Positions 43,249 through 51,758 of a DNA stretch of 64,000 nucleotides are shown here, piece after piece; positions within the stretch are counted from its first letter, which is position 1, and every line of letters begins with the position of its first letter. The translations under genes were made by a program, and so were the position numbers. The stretch lies in contig NZ_BJND01000027.1 in assembly GCF_006539505.1 (NCBI RefSeq), forward strand, positions 92,175 to 156,174. Direction: 5' to 3'. The notes under the pieces are model-generated. The model was not told the origin of the DNA and did no database searches. It was given only the letters and a program-made list of their open reading frames with translations. The stretch is from Streptomyces spinoverrucosus (GTDB lineage: Bacteria; Actinomycetota; Actinomycetes; Streptomycetales; Streptomycetaceae).

Positions 43249-44007
43249 TCAGCCCCGGCTGCCCTGCTCACCCACCAGCGTGCCGATCTTCTCACCCTTG
43301 ACGGCGCGGGCGATATTGCCCTCCTTCAGCAGTTCGAAGACCACGATCGGCAGCTTGTTGTCGCGGCACAGCGTGATGGCGGTGGCGTCGGCGACCTTCA
43401 GGTCGCGGGTGATGACCTCGCCGTAGCCGAGCGAGTCGAACTTGACCGCGTCCGGGTTGGTCTTCGGGTCGGAGTCGTAGACCCCGTCCACCCCGTTCTT
43501 GCCCATCAGCAGAGCCTCGGCGTCGATCTCCAGGGCGCGCTGGGCGGCGGTGGTGTCGGTGGAGAAGTACGGCATGCCCATACCGGCGCCGAAGATGACC
43601 ACGCGGCCCTTCTCCAGGTGCCGTACGGCGCGCAGCGGGATGTACGGCTCGGCGACCTGCCCCATGGTGATGGCGGTCTGCACCCGGCACTGGATGCCCT
43701 CCTTCTCCAGGAAGTCCTGGAGGGCGAGGCAGTTCATCACGGTGCCGAGCATGCCCATGTAGTCGGAGCGGGCGCGGTCCATGCCGCGCACCTGCAGTTC
43801 GGCGCCGCGGAAGAAGTTGCCGCCGCCGATGACGACCGCGATCTGCGCGCCGTCGCGTACGACGGCCGCGATCTCATGGGCGATCTTGTGCACCACGTCG
43901 GGGTCCACGCCCAGGCCCCCGCCGCCGGAGAAGGCCTCTCCGGACAGCTTCAGCAGAAACCGGCCGCGTACTTTGCCGTCGTCGCTCTTCTGGGCCTTGG
44001 TGGTCAT
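43249..44007 (-). CDS. pyrH: uridylate kinase
   Basis: 252 aa amino-acid-kinase-fold UMP kinase (hexameric in characterised members) that phosphorylates UMP to UDP. It has FLLKLSGEAFSGGGG, VVIGGGNFFRGAELQ, RARSDYMGMLGTVMNCLAL and FGAGMGMPYFSTDTTAAQRA, all conserved in PyrH. ATG 44007 is preferred to the longer frame, whose extension is non-conserved. It lies downstream of tsf beyond a strong hairpin and 183 bases upstream of frr. Confidence 0.96.
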   Translation of the reverse strand: MTTKAQKSDDGKVRGRFLLKLSGEAFSGGGGLGVDPDVVHKIAHEIAAVVRDGAQIAVVIGGGNFFRGAELQVRGMDRARSDYMGMLGTVMNCLALQDFLEKEGIQCRVQTAITMGQVAEPYIPLRAVRHLEKGRVVIFGAGMGMPYFSTDTTAAQRALEIDAEALLMGKNGVDGVYDSDPKTNPDAVKFDSLGYGEVITRDLKVADATAITLCRDNKLPIVVFELLKEGNIARAVKGEKIGTLVGEQGSRG

Positions 44008-44038
44008 GGGGTTCTCGCCTCTTTTACGGGTTGCACAT

Positions 44039-44099
44039 ACGAGGAAGGCCATTGCCGGTGGTGGGTTTCTGATCCCCTACGCGGCAATGGCCTCCTCGT
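44039..44099 (-). terminator. terminator/attenuator between tsf and pyrH
   Basis: ACGAGGAAGGCCATTGCCG pairs with CGGCAATGGCCTCCTCGT with a single bulged base across 24 loop bases. The stem is long enough to stop most rpsB-tsf transcripts and leave a lower level for pyrH. Confidence 0.8.
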
Positions 44100-44217
44100 C
44101 AGATCTGCTGTCGTCCGTCACGCGCGCGTGCGCGCCGGCCCACGTGAGCGACGCGGACGACTGCGGTCGACCCTAGCGGCATTCCGCCCCGGGCCGTGCG
44201 TCGATCGCGGTACGGAC

Positions 44218-45054
44218 TCAGATGCCGACCTTGATGCGCGCGAAGCGCTTCAGGGTGACACCGGCCTCGTCCAGGATCTTCTGGACGGACTTCTTGTTGT
44301 CGAGGGCGTACGGCTGGCCGAGCAGTGTGGCGTCCTTGAAGAAGCCGTTCAGACGCCCCTCGACGATCTTGGCGATCGCGGCCTCGGGCTTGCCCTCGGC
44401 GCGGGTGGTCTCCTCGGCGATCCGGCGCTCGGTCTCCACGACCTCGGCCGGGACGTCCTCCTTGGAGAGGTACTTCGGCGCGAAGGCGGCGATGTGCTGC
44501 GCGACGCCCTTGGCGACCTCGGCGTTCGGCTTGTCGAACTCGACGAGGACACCGATCTGCGGCGGCAGGTCGGGCATCGTGCGGTGCATGTAGGCGAGCA
44601 CGAAGCCGTCGGCGAACTGCGCGAAGCGGTCCAGGACGATCTTCTCGCCGAGGTTGGCGTTGGCCTCGTCCACGAACGCCTGAACGGTCTTGCCGGCCTC
44701 GATCTCGGAGGCGAGCAGGGCCTCGAGGTCCGCCGGGGAGGTCTTGGCCACGTGCTCGGCGATCGCCTTGGCGACGGCCTGGAACTTCTCGCCCTTGGCG
44801 ACGAAGTCCGTCTCGCACTTCAGCTCGACCAGGACGCCGGAGGAGTTGTCGTCGGCGATGATGGAGACCACGGCGCCGTTCTCGGCGGAGCGGCCCTCAC
44901 GCTTGGCGACGCCCTTCTGACCCTTGATGCGCAGCGCCTCGACGGCCTTGTCGACGTTGCCCTCGGCCTCGTCCAGCGCCTTCTTGCAGTCCATCATGCC
45001 GGCGCCGGTGAGCTCGCGGAGCTTCTTGACGTCGGCGGCGGTGTAGTTCGCCAT
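44218..45054 (-). CDS. tsf: translation elongation factor Ts
   Basis: 278 aa. The N-terminal UBA-like domain MANYTAADVKKLRELTGAGM and its DCKKALDEAEG motif are followed by the core domain with VELKCETDFVAKGEKF, which contacts EF-Tu and releases GDP. Length is typical of actinobacterial EF-Ts. It follows rpsB on the same strand, separated by a GC-rich hairpin. Confidence 0.97.
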   Translation of the reverse strand: MANYTAADVKKLRELTGAGMMDCKKALDEAEGNVDKAVEALRIKGQKGVAKREGRSAENGAVVSIIADDNSSGVLVELKCETDFVAKGEKFQAVAKAIAEHVAKTSPADLEALLASEIEAGKTVQAFVDEANANLGEKIVLDRFAQFADGFVLAYMHRTMPDLPPQIGVLVEFDKPNAEVAKGVAQHIAAFAPKYLSKEDVPAEVVETERRIAEETTRAEGKPEAAIAKIVEGRLNGFFKDATLLGQPYALDNKKSVQKILDEAGVTLKRFARIKVGI

Positions 45055-45105
45055 GAGTCTGTGAATCTTTCTCGAAGTCTGGAAGATCGAAGATCTACGG
45101 GGTAC

Positions 45106-45131
45106 GCGCCCCCCATGTAGCCGGGGGGCGC
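45106..45131 (-). terminator. hairpin between rpsB and tsf
   Basis: GCGCCCCCC and GGGGGGCGC form a perfect 9-bp stem with loop ATGTAGCC. It may partially terminate rpsB transcripts, setting different levels of S2 and EF-Ts. Confidence 0.7.
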
Positions 45132-45230
45132 TGTCCTTCCGCTGACCTACGGGTGAACGGCGGGAGCGGAATTCACCGCGCCGGAGGCGCTATTGGCTCA
45201 GTACCGCCCCGCCGTACGTCCCGACGGAGG

Positions 45231-46109
45231 TCAGGCCTGCTCGCCCTCGGCAGCCGGAGCCTCAGCGGCCGGAGCCTCGGCGGCCGGAGCCTCAGCGGCG
45301 GGCGCCTCGGCGGCGGCCGGGGCCTCCTCGGCCTTCTTCTCACCCTCGAGCAGGTCGCGCTCCCACTCGGCGAGCGGCTCGCCCTCGGCCTTCTCGCCCT
45401 TGCCCTCACCGGCACCACCGGAGCGGGCGATCAGGCCCTCGGCGACGGCGTCGGCGATCACGCGGGTGAGCAGGGTGACGGAGCGGATCGCGTCGTCGTT
45501 GCCCGGGATCTTGTAGTCGACCTCGTCCGGGTCACAGTTGGTGTCGAGGATGGCGACGACCGGGATGTTCAGCTTCCGGGCCTCACCGACAGCAATGTGC
45601 TCCTTCTTGGTGTCCACGATCCAGACGGCGCTGGGCACCTTCTGCATCTCGCGGATACCGCCGAGGGTCTTCTCCAGCTTGGCCTTCTCGCGCGAGAGCA
45701 CGAGAAGCTCCTTCTTGGTCAGACCGGAGGACGCGACGTCCTCGAAGTCGATCTGCTCAAGCTCCTTCAGGCGCTGCAGACGCTTGTAGACGGTCGAGAA
45801 GTTGGTGAGCATGCCGCCCAGCCAGCGCTGGTTGACGTAGGGCATGCCGACGCGGGTGGCCTGCTCGGCGATGGCCTCCTGCGCCTGCTTCTTGGTGCCG
45901 ACGAACATGACCGTGCCGCCGTGGGCGACGGTCTCCTTGACGAACTCGTAGGCGCGGTCGATGTACGACAGCGACTGGAGCAGGTCGATGATGTAGATGC
46001 CGTTGCGCTCGGTGAAGATGAAGCGCTTCATCTTCGGGTTCCAGCGACGGGTCTGGTGACCGAAGTGGACGCCGCTTTCCAGCAGCTCCCGCATCGTGAC
46101 GACGGCCAT
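45231..46109 (-). CDS. rpsB: 30S ribosomal protein S2
   Basis: 292 aa. The conserved S2 core (ESGVHFGHQTRRWNPKM, GMPYVNQRWLGGMLTNF, IVDTKKEHIAVGEARKL, VAILDTNCDPDEVDY) ends at about residue 235. A C-terminal tail of about 55 residues follows, acidic and built from repeats of EAPAA, as in other streptomycetes and absent from E. coli S2. ATG 46109 has AAGGAG nine bases upstream. It is the first gene of the block. A structured leader lies upstream (46210-46237). Confidence 0.97.
   Translation of the reverse strand: MAVVTMRELLESGVHFGHQTRRWNPKMKRFIFTERNGIYIIDLLQSLSYIDRAYEFVKETVAHGGTVMFVGTKKQAQEAIAEQATRVGMPYVNQRWLGGMLTNFSTVYKRLQRLKELEQIDFEDVASSGLTKKELLVLSREKAKLEKTLGGIREMQKVPSAVWIVDTKKEHIAVGEARKLNIPVVAILDTNCDPDEVDYKIPGNDDAIRSVTLLTRVIADAVAEGLIARSGGAGEGKGEKAEGEPLAEWERDLLEGEKKAEEAPAAAEAPAAEAPAAEAPAAEAPAAEGEQA
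45250..45325 (-). repeat. tandem repeats coding the Ala/Glu/Pro tail of S2
   Basis: Four to five copies of a 15-base unit close to GCCGGAGCCTCAGCG encode successive EAPAA units in the rpsB C-terminus. The copies differ by only one or two bases, so copy number may vary between strains. Confidence 0.7.
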
Positions 46110-46209
46110 GGCCGTATCTCCTTGAATGTTCTCGGTTGTGCCGCGGATGCCGGATGGCTCCCGCGCCTGACGCCCACGTGCGCCGTGCCACGAAGGACCG
46201 AGGGGCGCT

Positions 46210-46237
46210 GATACGAACCGTTTCCGGTGGCCGTATC
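46210..46237 (-). promoter_or_regulatory. structured element in the rpsB leader
   Basis: On the minus strand GATACG-GCC-ACCG-GAAA-CGGT-T-CGTATC folds into two stacked stems with an internal loop and a GAAA tetraloop, about 100 bases before the rpsB start. It may be an S2-binding leader for autoregulation, or simply a promoter-proximal repeat. Confidence 0.4.
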
Positions 46238-46383
46238 GGGGCGTGCGAAGTCGACCCGGTGACCCGGATCGCCATCAGAAGTGTACGGGACCGTCGACCC
46301 GCCGGGTGACGCCGCTGTCCACAACCCGGCGGTACTCCACAGGCTTGGGCGGCGATCGCGGCTGATACGGCACGGTTCGGTCC

Positions 46384-46971
46384 ATGCGAGCGAAGCGATG
46401 CGCACGAGCGACGTGGGCGCTACTGCTGGTGGTGGCGCCGGTGGTCCTGACCCCTACGGCCCTGGCGGCCGACCCGCCGACGCCTGCCCCGACGAGGCCG
46501 GACGCCCCGGTACCGGCGATCGGCCGCACCTGGCCCGTGGGCTTTCGCCCGCCGGTCCTCCGCGGCTGGGAACCCCCGGCGACGCGCTACGGCCGTGGCC
46601 ACCGAGGCGTGGACCTTGCGGCCCCACCCGGCACACCAGTACGAGCCATCGCCCCCGGCCGCGTCTCGTACGCGGGGCGGGTGGCCGGGAAGGGTGTGGT
46701 GTCGGTGGAGCTGAGCGGCACGGGTACGCCGCCTCTCCGAACCACGTACGAGCCGGTGAGGGCGTCGGTGAGGAAAGGCGACGAGGTGGCGGCGGGTGAT
46801 GTGGTCGGCACGGTGGAGCCAAGGGGTTCCCACTGCACGACGACATGCGTCCACTGGGGCCTACGCAGAGGGGACACGTACCTGGACCCGCTGTCCGCAC
46901 TCCCCCCGTGGCTCCTACGCCGGGGACCGTCCCGCCTGTTGCCGGTACTGGGGGTGCCGCTGCCGCCGTAG
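46384..46971 (+). CDS. secreted M23-like (LytM-fold) peptidase
   Basis: 195 aa. A signal peptide (about 1-29, ending TALAA) precedes a proline-rich linker and one M23 domain. The zinc-binding HxxxD is present in GRGHRGVDLAAPPG. The second motif, usually HxH, reads CVHWGLRRGDTYLDP, so the first His (catalytic base in LytM) is Cys while the zinc-binding second His remains. Cell-wall peptide cleavage or a regulatory wall-binding role are both possible. It is divergent from rpsB. ATG 46384 lacks a clear ribosome site. Confidence 0.85.
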   Translation: MRAKRCARATWALLLVVAPVVLTPTALAADPPTPAPTRPDAPVPAIGRTWPVGFRPPVLRGWEPPATRYGRGHRGVDLAAPPGTPVRAIAPGRVSYAGRVAGKGVVSVELSGTGTPPLRTTYEPVRASVRKGDEVAAGDVVGTVEPRGSHCTTTCVHWGLRRGDTYLDPLSALPPWLLRRGPSRLLPVLGVPLPP

Positions 46972-47032
46972 CGGGGATGCGCGCCGCCGGGGCCGTCAGG
47001 CCGAGAGTCCGGCGGGCATGCGCGCCGCGAGC

Positions 47033-47080
47033 CGTCAGTCCGTCAGTCCGTCAGTCCGTCAGTCCGTCAGTCCGTCAGTC
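47033..47080. repeat. six tandem copies of an 8-base unit
   Basis: CGTCAGTC is repeated six times without any change between the M23 gene and the TetR gene. Its length is not a multiple of three, and it lies in non-coding DNA, so it is a candidate variable-number repeat. Confidence 0.95.
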
Positions 47081-47213
47081 CGCGGGCAATCGTGCCGCCT
47101 GGGGCGGCACGGGTGGGCGCGGGCGGCACCCCGTCGCGCCGGGCTGCGCACCCCACCGGCGCTCAGCCCCAGCCAACGCTCAGCCGCGAACGCCGCTCAC
47201 CACCAGCCAACCT

Positions 47214-47792
47214 TCAGCCGCGCACACCCCGCAGTACCATCCCCACCGCAGCCTCAGCCACCACCGACGGCTCCTCCACCCCCAGCTCGATCCGCCGCAC
47301 AGCCGAGTCCACCACTCCCTGCACCAGCATCGCCGCCAGCCGGGGCTCCGCGTGCCCCAGTTCCCGCAGCGCCTCCACGATCATCGCCACGAGCCCCCCA
47401 TGCGCCGCCCGGATCTTCTCCCGGGCCCCGGCGTCCAGCTCGCTCGCGGAGATCGCCACGACAGCCCGATGCCGCTGGTCCCCCACCAGCGCGAGCTGCG
47501 CGCGCACATACGCCTCGACCTTGGCCTCGGCACCGTCCATCGCGGCCATCGCCGCCTCGACCTCCGCCGCCCAGACCGGGAAGTCGACCTCGCACAGCTC
47601 CTCGACCACGGCGGCCCGGGAGCGGAAGTACTCGTACACGGACGACCGCGCAAGCCCCGTCCGCTCGGCGAGGGCCGGGAAGGTCAGCGCCTCCGTCCCG
47701 CCCTCGGACAGCAGGGAACGAGCCGCGTCCAGCAGGGCGGCTCGCTGCATCGACCGGTGCTCGGCCACGGAGGCCGCTCGAATCCTAGGCAC
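47214..47792 (-). CDS. TetR-family transcriptional regulator
   Basis: About 192 aa. The N-terminal helix-turn-helix reads QRAALLDAARSLLSEGGTEAL then FPALAERTGLARSSVYEYF, a standard TetR DNA-binding unit. The C-terminal ligand domain is mostly helical and unassigned. GTG 47792 is chosen because the upstream extension is not conserved in type. The effector and targets are unknown. Its 3' end carries one copy of a 20-base imperfect direct repeat whose other copy is at 47169. Confidence 0.85.
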   Translation of the reverse strand: MPRIRAASVAEHRSMQRAALLDAARSLLSEGGTEALTFPALAERTGLARSSVYEYFRSRAAVVEELCEVDFPVWAAEVEAAMAAMDGAEAKVEAYVRAQLALVGDQRHRAVVAISASELDAGAREKIRAAHGGLVAMIVEALRELGHAEPRLAAMLVQGVVDSAVRRIELGVEEPSVVAEAAVGMVLRGVRG

Positions 47793-47862
47793 GCCGACCA
47801 CTTTACGGACGCACCACCCCCGGCGGGAGTGCAGCACACCACCCCGCCGGTGTTCGGCCAGG

Positions 47863-48705
47863 TCAACGGCCGAAGCCGGCCAGTTTCGCGCGCAACTGAA
47901 GCACGGACTTGGTGTGGATCTGACTCACCCGGCTCTCGGTCACCCCCAGCACATTGCCGATCTCGGCGAGCGTGAGCCCCTCGTAGTAGTACAGCGTGAC
48001 CACGGTCTTCTCCCGCTCGGGCAGCGTGTTGATCGCCCGCGCCAGGAACCGCCGCAGCTCCCGGTCCTCGGCCACCTCCACCGGATTGTCGGCGGCGGTG
48101 TCCTCCAGCGTGTCCATGACGCTCAGCCCGTCGCCGCCGTCGCCCCCGACGTGCAGCAGCTCCTCCAGCGCCACCACGTTCGCCAGCGACAACTGGCTGA
48201 AAACAGCGTGCAGCTCATCCACCGGGATGCCCAGCTCGGCGGCCACCTCCCCTTCGCTCGGCGTCCGCCGCAGCCGCGCCTCCAGCGTCGCGTACGCCCG
48301 CTCCACGTTCCGCGCCTTCTGCCGCACCGACCGCGGAATCCAGTCCAGCGCCCGCAGCTCGTCGATCATCGCGCCCCGGATCCGCGTGATCGCGTACGTC
48401 TCGAACTTGATCTCCCGGTCGATGTCGAACTTCTCGATCGCGTCGATCAGCCCGAACACCCCGGACGACACGAAGTCCGCCTGCTCGACATTGGGTGGCA
48501 GCCCCACGCTCACCCGCCCGGCCACGTATTTCACCAGCGGCGAGTAGTGCAGAATCAGCTGCTCCCGCAGCCGCTCGTCCCCCGTCTCCTTGTACGACCG
48601 CCAGAGCTCGTCGAGCGTCGAGGGAGCGGGCGGCCGATCGCTGCCACCGTCGCGGGCGGCTGGGGGGATCGCCGCCCGGTCGGACCCGGAGGTGTGCTGG
48701 GGCAT
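47863..48705 (-). CDS. whiG: sporulation RNA polymerase sigma factor WhiG
   Basis: 280 aa, the known WhiG length. It belongs to the FliA/sigma-28 class. Region 2 shows LILHYSPLVKYVAGRVSVGL and FGLIDAIEKFDIDREIKFET, region 3 YAITRIRGAMIDELRALDWI, and region 4 LTLAEIGNVLGVTESRVSQI. WhiG commits aerial hyphae to sporulation by transcribing whiH and whiI and is held by RsiG with cyclic-di-GMP. ATG 48705 matches the conserved start MPQHTSG. The longer frame is an artefact. It lies between dprA and a TetR gene, all on the minus strand. Confidence 0.96.
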   Translation of the reverse strand: MPQHTSGSDRAAIPPAARDGGSDRPPAPSTLDELWRSYKETGDERLREQLILHYSPLVKYVAGRVSVGLPPNVEQADFVSSGVFGLIDAIEKFDIDREIKFETYAITRIRGAMIDELRALDWIPRSVRQKARNVERAYATLEARLRRTPSEGEVAAELGIPVDELHAVFSQLSLANVVALEELLHVGGDGGDGLSVMDTLEDTAADNPVEVAEDRELRRFLARAINTLPEREKTVVTLYYYEGLTLAEIGNVLGVTESRVSQIHTKSVLQLRAKLAGFGR

Positions 48706-48974
48706 TCGTCGCCTTGTGCCGTTCTGCCGTGAAGGGTGGTACTGGGTGAGCTGTCGCTCTGGTGTCGAGTTGCCGGACTGTGTCGGAATCCTCGTGAGCG
48801 TAGCGTGACTGAAGAGTCGCGGTGTGCGAAGGACGAGGCGGGCACCGTGCGCAGAAACGTTCCACGGAGCGCTCCGCCGGGTCATGACGGTCGCTCTCCG
48901 TGACCGCCATGGCCCGCCAACTGCCGGATTTCCCAAGGGCATCGGGATTCCCCCGGACGGCCGAACACGCTCGG

Positions 48975-50135
48975 TCAACATCCGTCCCGCCCGCCGCGAA
49001 GGGCGATCATCGCCTGGCGTGTCAACTTCCAGCCGTCGCCGTGTCGTTCGACGTAACCAAGTGCCCTGAGTTCGTACAGCCTCGCGATCGCGTCGTCCTC
49101 CGTCGTCGGCGCGCCCCGCGCGATCTCCCCGGCGGTGGCCGTCCCGCGCCCGGGCAGCGCGGCCAGGACGTGCCGGATGCCGGGAGCCAGCAGGTCGCGC
49201 GGCAGTACCGGACCGCGCCGGACGGGGGCCAGCTCCCCCATGTCACCGATCAGCTCGACGACCTCGGCCGCGTCGGTGACCAGCGTCGCCTCCCCGCGCA
49301 GCAGCTCGTGTACCCCGGCCGACTGCGCGCTGGTGGCCGGACCGGGCACACCCATGGTGTGCCGCCCCAGCCGCTGTGCCGCCCGCGCGGTGACGAGCGA
49401 GCCGCTGCGGTGGGCGGCCTCGACGACCACGGTCCCCCTGGTCAGCGCCGCGATCACGCGGTTGCGCACGATGAACCGGCTCGGCGTCGGATGATCCCCC
49501 GGCGGCAGCTCGCCCACCACCAGCCCCTGATCGGCGATTCTGCCGATCAGCTGGGCGTGCCCGCGTGGATAGGGCCGGTCCACGCCACAGGCCAGTACGG
49601 CGACGGTGGCTCCGCCGGCGCCGAGGGCGCCCCGGTGGGCGGCGCCGTCGACGCCGTAGGCGCCCCCGGAGACGACCACCCAGCCGCGCTCGGCGAGGCC
49701 GCAGGCGAGGGTGACGGCCATATGGGCGCCGTACTCCGTGCAGGCCCGCGCCCCCACGACGGCGACGGACCGCAGCGCCCACATCCGCAGGCTGGCCCGC
49801 CCCCGCACCCAGAGCCCCAGCGGCCGACCGTCCCCCAGATCATCGAGCTGTCCCGGCCACTCCGTCTCCCCCGGGCACACGAACCGCACCCCGACCGCCC
49901 GAGCCATCTCAAGGTCCCGCTCCGGCTCGGCCCATCGAGCCCGCGCCAGCAGCCCTGCCCACCGCTTGTCACTCACCCCCGCCAAGGGCACCCCACCGCC
50001 CCGCAACTGCCGCACCACCTCACCAACCCCCAACTCCCGCACCCACCGCCCGGCGACCTCATCACCGGGTTCGAGCACCCGCGTGAGAAAGATCCGACCA
50101 AGCAGCTCGTCGTCCGGATCGTCACCGCCGGTCAC
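48975..50135 (-). CDS. dprA: DNA-processing protein DprA
   Basis: 386 aa. The Rossmann-like DprA core shows VAVVGARACTEYGAHMA, VVSGGAYGVDGAAHRGAL, the TVAVLACGVDRPYP segment and FIVRNRVIAALT. A C-terminal winged-helix domain follows (about 320-386). DprA loads RecA on incoming single-stranded DNA in transformable bacteria; its role in Streptomyces is unclear. GTG 50135 overlaps the upstream ATPase stop (GTGA), so the two are coupled. The longer frame reads through that gene. Confidence 0.93.
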   Translation of the reverse strand: MTGGDDPDDELLGRIFLTRVLEPGDEVAGRWVRELGVGEVVRQLRGGGVPLAGVSDKRWAGLLARARWAEPERDLEMARAVGVRFVCPGETEWPGQLDDLGDGRPLGLWVRGRASLRMWALRSVAVVGARACTEYGAHMAVTLACGLAERGWVVVSGGAYGVDGAAHRGALGAGGATVAVLACGVDRPYPRGHAQLIGRIADQGLVVGELPPGDHPTPSRFIVRNRVIAALTRGTVVVEAAHRSGSLVTARAAQRLGRHTMGVPGPATSAQSAGVHELLRGEATLVTDAAEVVELIGDMGELAPVRRGPVLPRDLLAPGIRHVLAALPGRGTATAGEIARGAPTTEDDAIARLYELRALGYVERHGDGWKLTRQAMIALRGGRDGC

Positions 50136-51757
50136 GTCAGGGCCCCGATGGCCATCGGCACACCGCGTGGAACGCCGGTGCGCAGTTGCAGCGCCAGGGC
50201 CACGTCCGTCGCGTCGGGCCGGTCGTGCCCCACGAGGTCCGCCACGGTCCAGGCGACCCGCAGGACCCGGTCGAGACCGCGAGCCGTGAGCACCCCGCGC
50301 TCCAGGTTCCGCTCCGCCTCGTCCATCGCGCCGATCGCGGCGTACCAGCGGCTGCGCAGCTCCCGGCCGGGCACCTCGCTGTTCGTCCGCCATGGAGTGC
50401 CCGCGAGGCGGGCGGCCGCCCGTTCCCGGGCTGCGCGGACGCGTTCCGCGACGGCCGCGGTGGGCTCGCCGCGCGCGCCGCGGTCGGTGAGCTCGGCCCG
50501 CGTGACGCGGTCCACCTCGACGCGGAGGTCGACCCGGTCCAGCAGCGGTCCCGACAGCCGGGCCTGGTAGCGGCGGATCGCCGAGGGTGGGCACTCGCAC
50601 AGGTCGTCCCGCTGGGAGAAGCGCCCGCACGGGCAGGGGTTGGCGGCGAGCACCATCAGGAACTTCGCCGGGAACCGCACCACGCCGGCACTGCGGGCAA
50701 TCACGACATGCCCCGCCTCCAGGGGCTGCCGCAGGGCGTCGAGGGCCTGGCTGTTGAACTCCGGCGTCTCGTCGAGGAACAGCACCCCTCGGTGCGAGAG
50801 CGACACCGCGCCGGGCCGGGCGATGCCGGCGCCGCCGCCGACGAGCGCCTGCATGGTGGCCGAGTGGTGCGGGGCGCAGTACGGGGCGATGTCGATCAGC
50901 GGCTTGCCGGGCGGCAGCAGCCCGGCCACCGAGTGCACCGCCGTGACCTCCAGGGACTCCTCGCGGGTGAGCCGGGGCAGAATCCCCGGCAGCCGCTCCG
51001 CGAGCATCGTCTTACCGGCGCCGGGCGGACCCTCCAGGAACAGGTGATGTCCGCCGGCCGCGGCGACCTCCACCGCCGTACGCGCCGAGATCTGGCCCAC
51101 GACGTCGGCCAGGTCGTGCCCGTGGTCGTGCTGGGCGGCGCCGACGCTGTGCATGCCCGTGGCCGAGCCGGTGCCAGGGACGCGCAGCCCGGCGAGCAAG
51201 GGATCGGGGCGGCCGTGTGTATCCGGTTCCTCCTCCGGCACGGGCTCGTCCGCGAGGACCGCGATCAGCTGGCGCAGACTGCGGACGCCCAGCACGGACA
51301 CCCCCGGGACGAGCGACGCCTCGGCGGCCGCGCACTCGGGTACGACCACCTGCTCATAGCCCGCGTTCGCCGCCGCCAGCACCGCCGGCAGGATGCCGCG
51401 CACCGGCCGCACCCGTCCGTCCAGGCCGAGCTCTCCGATCATCACGATGTCGGCGAGCACCCGTGGGTCGATCCGCTCACTGGCCCCCAGCACCGCGCAG
51501 GCGACGGCCAGGTCGAACCCACTGCCGGCCTTCGGTACGGACGCCGGGCTGAGTCCGACCGTGAGCTTCTTCTGCGGCCATTCGGCGCCCGAATTCACCA
51601 CGGCCGCCCGCACCCGGTCCCGACTCTCGGTCAGGCTCTTGTCCGGCAGCCCCACCAGCGTGAACGCGGCGACGCCCGGTTCGAGGTCGGCCTGGACCTC
51701 CACCACCACGCCCTCGACCCCGACGAGGGCGACGGAGCACGTACGTGCGAAGCCCAT
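50132..51757 (-). CDS. ComM/YifB-family AAA+ ATPase (Mg-chelatase-like)
   Basis: 541 aa. The N-terminal Lon-like domain (about 1-170; MGFARTCSVALVGVEG, GLPDKSLTESRDRVRAA) is followed by the AAA+ module with Walker A EGPPGAGKTML, FLDETPEF and the zinc/loop segment NPCPCG. Relatives in naturally competent bacteria (ComM) drive branch migration of incoming DNA. The operon with dprA and yraN supports a DNA-processing role. The ATG at 51757 overlaps closely with the yraN stop. Confidence 0.92.
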   Translation of the reverse strand: MGFARTCSVALVGVEGVVVEVQADLEPGVAAFTLVGLPDKSLTESRDRVRAAVVNSGAEWPQKKLTVGLSPASVPKAGSGFDLAVACAVLGASERIDPRVLADIVMIGELGLDGRVRPVRGILPAVLAAANAGYEQVVVPECAAAEASLVPGVSVLGVRSLRQLIAVLADEPVPEEEPDTHGRPDPLLAGLRVPGTGSATGMHSVGAAQHDHGHDLADVVGQISARTAVEVAAAGGHHLFLEGPPGAGKTMLAERLPGILPRLTREESLEVTAVHSVAGLLPPGKPLIDIAPYCAPHHSATMQALVGGGAGIARPGAVSLSHRGVLFLDETPEFNSQALDALRQPLEAGHVVIARSAGVVRFPAKFLMVLAANPCPCGRFSQRDDLCECPPSAIRRYQARLSGPLLDRVDLRVEVDRVTRAELTDRGARGEPTAAVAERVRAARERAAARLAGTPWRTNSEVPGRELRSRWYAAIGAMDEAERNLERGVLTARGLDRVLRVAWTVADLVGHDRPDATDVALALQLRTGVPRGVPMAIGALT

Positions 51758-51758
51758 C

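Noticed and set aside
42208..45120. 970-codon plus-strand frame across frr, pyrH and tsf
   Set aside because: It crosses three well-defined minus-strand genes and their terminators, so it is an antisense artefact of high GC content.
47033..47080. Octamer array considered as a CRISPR
   Set aside because: The units are 8 bases and directly adjacent, with no spacers and no cas genes in the window.
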